Assembly (NCBI GenBank): GCA_035610835.1
Contig: CM069446.1
Location: forward strand, 47,779,625-47,843,624
DNA length: 64,000 nt
Reading direction: 5' to 3'
DNA from: Ophiura sarsii
Lineage: Eukaryota > Echinodermata > Ophiuroidea > Amphilepidida > Ophiuridae
Positions 59,449 to 64,000 of this stretch are shown one piece after another. Numbering within the stretch: position 1 is the stretch's first letter; each line of letters starts with the position of its first letter. Under the pieces are notes generated by a model. It was given only the letters and a program-made list of their open reading frames with translations. It had not been told where the DNA came from and ran no database searches. A program made the position numbers and the translations under genes.

Positions 59449-60208
59449 TTATGAAGAGCTTAGTTCCAAAAGGCGCTAACTCACTTTTTTGAAAAAAAAT
59501 TGAGTTAGGTGCAGAACATGAAAGAGAGTTACAAAATAAATATTTTAAACTTTGTTCTACATCTGTAGCATATTCGGGTCCAAAGTTATGGCCCTCGGTA
59601 ATTTCCGGAAATTTGAATATAATTCACTATTTTTAAGCCAAAATGGTGGAAATATGGTTCTTTTATCATGGTAAAACATTGATAGGAATGTCCTTAATGA
59701 AATGCAATGAAGAAAATGTAAAATGTATGGATTATTGTTTTGAAAATTGCACACGAACACAATTTTTGTTAATTAAAAAAATGTCCCAAATTGTCCACAT
59801 TTTCAGTTTTCTTACAAAATATCAAAAATTCATAATTAAAAATGTTGAAAAGGTATTTGAATACGGTTTTCTGTTTTCAATGTGATTTGATATTGTCTTT
59901 CAGGTGTACATTATTTGGAAATAAAGATTGCTTGGTAAAGTGGTTTTATGAAAATCGGTCGAAACATTTTTGTTCCAAAAGGCGCTAACTCCACTGATTC
60001 CCGAAAATAAAGAAAGGCATAGGAAATACAGTGAAAATCAAAAAAAATGAAATCAAACCATTTTTAAGCTTCCACGTATGATAACTTTCATATGGCAGAA
60101 AATTAGCATAATCGAAGAAGTGCAACATACTAATTTAAAAAAAAACGTTGGTTTTCTCCTATTTCACTTTGAGTGAGTTAGCGCCTTTTTGAACTAAGCT
60201 CTTCATAA
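59449..60208. mobile_element. 760-bp DNA element with 36-bp terminal inverted repeats
   Basis: The ends TTATGAAGAGCTTAGTTC and its complement continue with AAAAGGCGCTAACTCA, one mismatch in the arm. TTCCAAAAGGCGCTAACTC is repeated inside at about 59968 as a subterminal motif. Unit II has the empty site CAATATATATACACCC; a TA target duplication is likely. Frames inside (about 80 codons at 59643) match no transposase, so it is non-autonomous; the superfamily is uncertain (Tc1/mariner-like if TA is right). Confidence 0.9.
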
Positions 60209-60548
60209 TACACCCAAAGCACCCTAACACATATGAAACATATTCCTAACAATCAATTTTAAAACTATTCATACCCTGCAATTATTTTTAATACAAAAAT
60301 GCCATGTGTTGCCTCGTTTCAAAGCGCTCCAATGGAACAAGTTGGATTTCACTGGCTTCATTAGGAATGATCAAATCGAATGATATACAAATTAGAATAT
60401 AGCTTCTTACAATATGTTTATTTCATGCATCTCATCATGCTCATTAAATATTCATTTCTGGGCAATTTAGTGGGACGCGGTCATTACCCATGGGGTGTTT
60501 GGCAAATTTTAGGGGGCGCGGAGGAGTCGTGACATTTAGGGGGACACG

Positions 60549-60566
60549 CCCCCCCCCCCCCCCCCC
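60549..60566. repeat. C18 tract
   Basis: Three bases longer than the matching tract in unit II (25671-25685). Confidence 0.9.
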
Positions 60567-60744
60567 TCACCTCTGCCGTCTATGATTAATATAAAATGTG
60601 TAGTGCGTCAGTGTTTTGGACACATTTTTGTAGTATGTATTCTTAACAGGCATCTTGCCAGAAACCCGGAATATTTCAAGCTTTATGTTATCACTCTCTA
60701 GTGCACTCTTATAATACGGGTCTCCTATTTAGTGGTGTGCAGAC

Positions 60745-61215
60745 TACAATCCAAGTTTTCCATTTTACTCTGTGATATGTGCAATGTAATGAACGAACTC
60801 CTACCGCTAATATGTTACATGCGTCAATTCAAATTCTATTTCTTCGAAGAGAATCTGATTGCCTATTCAATCGTTGCCGTTTACAATATATATTCGGGAT
60901 GGAGATGATTCAAGATAACAAACTGACAGATGGTAGATGACAGGCCAGTCACTTGTCCACAAATAGGCGGCATCAATCTATATTAAGTCTTGTTATATCA
61001 GTAGACATTGACCGAAAGGAATATAACTTGAGTTGCTCCAAACGATTTACAATTGCAATTATTACAACCAACGCATAGAGACACTAACCAGGTGGTAACA
61101 TATTGCAGTTTCAAGCAAATTATGCCGATACAAATAATATGTCTCTTACAAATTCACACCTCATTTTTTTAACGTTCGTGACCAAAATTGAGGTGTGAAT
61201 TTGTAAGTGGTAATC
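60745..61215 (-). repeat. Inverted segment, unit IV
   Basis: Reverse complement of about 415-850. The edge palindrome (61145-61205) is kept. The GACAGGCCAGT unit is single here, as in the window-start beta copy. Confidence 0.75.
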
Positions 61216-61427
61216 AATACATCGCTTATCAATAATTTATCAATTTGAACCTCATCAACGATCAATAATTTATTTTTTGGTAGCACCGGAATTGGTTATA
61301 AGTAATTGAATAAAAGATCCAGTCAACCTGATGATGAAGTACATAATTGACGTGATATCGTTGTTGCACTCGGCTTTAAACACAATTATACGCTGGCTAA
61401 AACAATATTTTTTTGAAATATTGCGTT

Positions 61428-61517
61428 CACAAACGGAGAGGGCGTACGTCCACTTGATTAATATTTTGAGCGCTGCCAGAAGAATACCCAATTTGAAGCA
61501 CGCCCTCTCCTTTTGTG
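61428..61517. repeat. 90-bp inverted-repeat element, unit IV
   Basis: Same termini as 26593-26682. Confidence 0.6.
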
Positions 61518-61735
61518 CCCTCCAAACCTTAACAAATCTTTAGTTTGGTATACCCATAACTAATTGACGATTTATATGATTTCAAATGAAACGCATATAT
61601 ATATATTCTTACCGTCTTGTTGATGAAATCTCAACAAGTGCTGTTGAATAAAGCAATAGTTAAAAAATGTGATTTTTTTTTCCTCGATTTTCTTCCAACT
61701 TTACCACTTATTTTTTTCTCTCTTGACTTTCTTAG

Positions 61736-61950
61736 ACCATATGAAACCATCACAGAACTTAACGAATATAATAACGGAAATCTCATTCTAATTTTGGGAA
61801 TTTGTCAACATATTTTTCTCCGATTTTCACCATGTAGCTGTCCCTACTATAAATATTGCATTCACTTGTTGTGTACATTTATGATCTTTGTGGGAAACAA
61901 ACAAATCACTCATAAAATAAACACATTTTCAAAGTGTTCTTTTTGAAGTA
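61736..61950 (+). CDS. PYETITEL exon-like frame, unit IV copy
   Basis: Open frame behind the strong acceptor; reads PYETITELNEYNNGNL. A deletion further on removes the NTVNGVNTV part present in unit II, which may lie in the intron. Confidence 0.3.
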
Positions 61951-62114
61951 ATTAGGAAACGTATTGCCCTGTGATTATAGTTTCATGATTATAAACGTTA
62001 ATGGTATAATCGATGAGATGTAGCCATATTTGTTTTTAAAACCTCAGCATTGTATTGACGTATGGACTTGCAGAAATTCTTGCAGATCATATTATTCTTT
62101 ACGTTATATTTGAT

Positions 62115-62213
62115 CAAGCCTTTTGTTAAGCAGGTATGACTTGACCAGGAGCTAGTTTTTACTATTAGGACCAAAAAAGGCTCCTGGTCCTAAACCGCTT
62201 AACAAAAGGCTTG
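62115..62213. repeat. ~100-bp hairpin, unit IV copy
   Basis: Both arms intact, pairing as at 1428-1531. Confidence 0.75.
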
Positions 62214-62678
62214 TATTTGATAGTAATATGATGATTTGAGTCGAATTTACGCAGATGTAACGTTTAAATAACAATTAGATACAGCGTTAAACTTGAAATA
62301 AAAAGACAAGTTCATCTTGAACTACTGTATTGAGGCTTATGTAATGATTTAAACACTTTCTTCGAAATGTTGGGGATTTCAATTGTTCAATGATAAATAA
62401 AAATGTTAGACCATTTACTTCTTTAACTTTGATGCAATATATGGAATAATCAAAACGCCGTATGTGTGTTTAAATATGTTCACGAGTTACAATGACCTAC
62501 TTGTAATTGATTTGAAAACGATATCCCTCATTAATAATTGAATCGATACTGTAAAAGGTCAAGAAGGTGTTAATGATGTGTATTGCTGCGGACGAATCTA
62601 CTGTAACCCCCTCTAAGAAAGATCACCATCATGAATGGTGTCAATTCTAAGCCTGTAACGATTTGTGTTTGGTTTCAG

Positions 62679-62771
62679 AAATAGGATGAGCAATGGGCTA
62701 CTTCAATACGGAACGAGGCAGCGAGATCATATACAATGATGACGTGAAAACACACTATGATGATGTTGAAG
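62679..62771 (+). pseudogene. Tyr-rich exon-like frame, unit IV, frameshifted
   Basis: The acceptor and donor are kept, but a 2-base deletion in the ATATAT run (GATCATATACAATG) makes the exon 93 nt and brings a double stop right after RDHI. If the gene is real, this copy is a null or uses another frame. Confidence 0.4.
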
Positions 62772-63000
62772 GTAAAGTGGTATAGCTTCCTGATTGTGTA
62801 ACAATATACAAGATGACAACCAATTAAGGTTATCGGCTACAGCTTGAGTGAATTGCAATTTTACAGGTTCTTTGATTGGATACTTTACATGTATATCACA
62901 TGCGATAATAGTCGGAGCAACCAATAAGGGGAGAGCTTACAGACCACTCATGGGGTGCCTATAATTGACTAACTTAAAGTTGATGCTGTTGTGATTTTAG

Positions 63001-63035
63001 TGAAGGCTTGTGAAGCTACATTGTTGTCTCGATAG
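63001..63035 (+). CDS. Short last-exon-like frame, unit IV copy
   Basis: Frame reads KACEATLLSR and a stop after TTGTGATTTTAG. Confidence 0.2.
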
Positions 63036-63528
63036 GTGGGATAGGATACCTGTCGCTAGCAATCCAAAATAGTGACTAGAAATATCGTTTCTGTTTGGAA
63101 ATGTGATTTCCGACATACGTAGAACTATTTTGGTTCAACAACAAGACATATTTTTGAACCATTGGAAAACGTTCGTAGGATTGATGATGACAAATCACAA
63201 AAGTCCTAAAGTTCAACCAGTCATAAATAAATAAATGCAATATATAATAACGAATCCATAGCCCTTCGTCTATCTAGGCGCTATATACATATGGAAAAAT
63301 GAACATTAAACATGAGCATGTGACCTGAAACAATGAGCAAAATTACATTAGGGATATGATCAAAGTAAATCAAAAGCACCAAGAACAACAACATAAAATA
63401 CAATTAGACTTTATATGCGTATTTATTTTGGCATCATTTCTCTCCCTGAAGTAATAAGGTATACTATCGTATAAAGCTAACGAGATGATGTTTATACATG
63501 TTGATGGGTCTATTGAAAACTAAAGGAC

Positions 63529-64000
63529 TTAAGGGGGTGTGGACCCTCAGCATAGCCTCCGTTAAACTTCTTCAATATTCATTTAATCTTTATAAAAGTA
63601 TACAGTTGTTTGCAGGAAAGGGTTCAATGAGTCAAACCATGGTAATGAATTTGACCATTTTGGAAAAATTATAAAAAAAACACGTTTTTTGAACCATTAG
63701 GTTCTGCAAAGATAACTCAAAATATATTGTCAAATGTTGTCATACTAGTTTTATGATAATCCTGATAACATTCCCCAGGGTACTTTTTTTTAATATCTTA
63801 TTTATTTTTTGAGTTATAGACCAAAAAGTTAGATTTTTTTTCCAAAAATGTGATTTTCATGATTTTGGAGTTAAATAATCACATTTTTTGCACTTTTTGG
63901 TCTATAACTCAAAAAATAAACAAGATATTAAAAAAAAGAACCCTGGGGAATAATATCAGGATTATCATAAAACTAATAATATGACAAAATTTGACAAAAT
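63529..64000. mobile_element. Fold-back element, unit IV copy, cut by window end
   Basis: Starts TTAAGGGGGTGTGGAC; the left arm lacks the ACTGCCGTAA part. The centre and the start of the right arm are present, and the element continues beyond the window. Confidence 0.85.

Larger units (their letters stand above)
47591..64000 (+). repeat. Segmental-duplication unit IV (alpha ending), incomplete
   Basis: Begins at the deletion join with unit III and runs off the window inside the fold-back element. It lacks the poly-C element, part of the 57390 region (equal to 8530-8850) and the retroposed 3' end. Confidence 0.87.

Overview
The window is AT-rich, repeat-dense animal nuclear DNA. No operons, Shine-Dalgarno-type genes or long open frames are visible. 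Evidence for an animal source is indirect: 3' ends of L2/CR1-type non-LTR retrotransposons with an AATAAT-type tail and the 'gcgctatata' motif, RTE-type relics, TTAA-flanked miniature elements, long fold-back elements and many poly-C tracts. A marine invertebrate, possibly a deuterostome, fits best, but the species cannot be read from the sequence.

The main structure is a head-to-tail array of one large degenerate segment seen as part of one unit (1-3899) and four more: unit I 3900-13040, unit II 13041-31770, unit III 31771-47590, unit IV 47591-64000 (cut by the window edge). Every unit carries the same blocks in the same order: a short minus-strand open frame near the start, two plus-strand exon-like frames, a ~350-bp module (once inverted, then up to three times forward), TTAA miniature elements, a ~150-bp local duplication, a GC-rich patch with CRE-like sites, poly-C elements, a tyrosine-motif exon-like frame, a ~100-nt hairpin, then one of two alternative endings. 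The 'alpha' ending (units I, II, IV) has two small exon-like frames encoding Tyr-rich and terminal peptides, then a fold-back element. The 'beta' ending (window start, unit III) lacks these and has a 24-bp minisatellite instead.

Unit lengths differ mainly through insertions and deletions present in some units only. Because the other units serve as empty sites, many insertions can be delimited closely: a 5'-truncated L2-type element with an intact 208-codon frame (36793-37734), a second decayed one (56709-57004), a 1.1-kb fold-back (18804-19943), a 760-bp element with 36-bp terminal inverted repeats (59449-60208), a 2.2-kb composite insertion with a nested GC-rich miniature element (28109-30326), and others.

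No complete gene can be demonstrated. The best coding candidates are small exon-like frames repeated in each unit: a 62-codon Cys-containing terminal frame (4858-5048 and copies), a Tyr-rich 95-nt frame between a good acceptor and donor (11221-11315 and copies), a PYETITEL-type frame behind a strong acceptor (26907 and copies) and a short last-exon-like frame. Together they would fit fragments of a tandemly duplicated receptor-tail gene, but that is inference; several copies carry frameshifts or stops, so parts of the array are probably pseudogenic.
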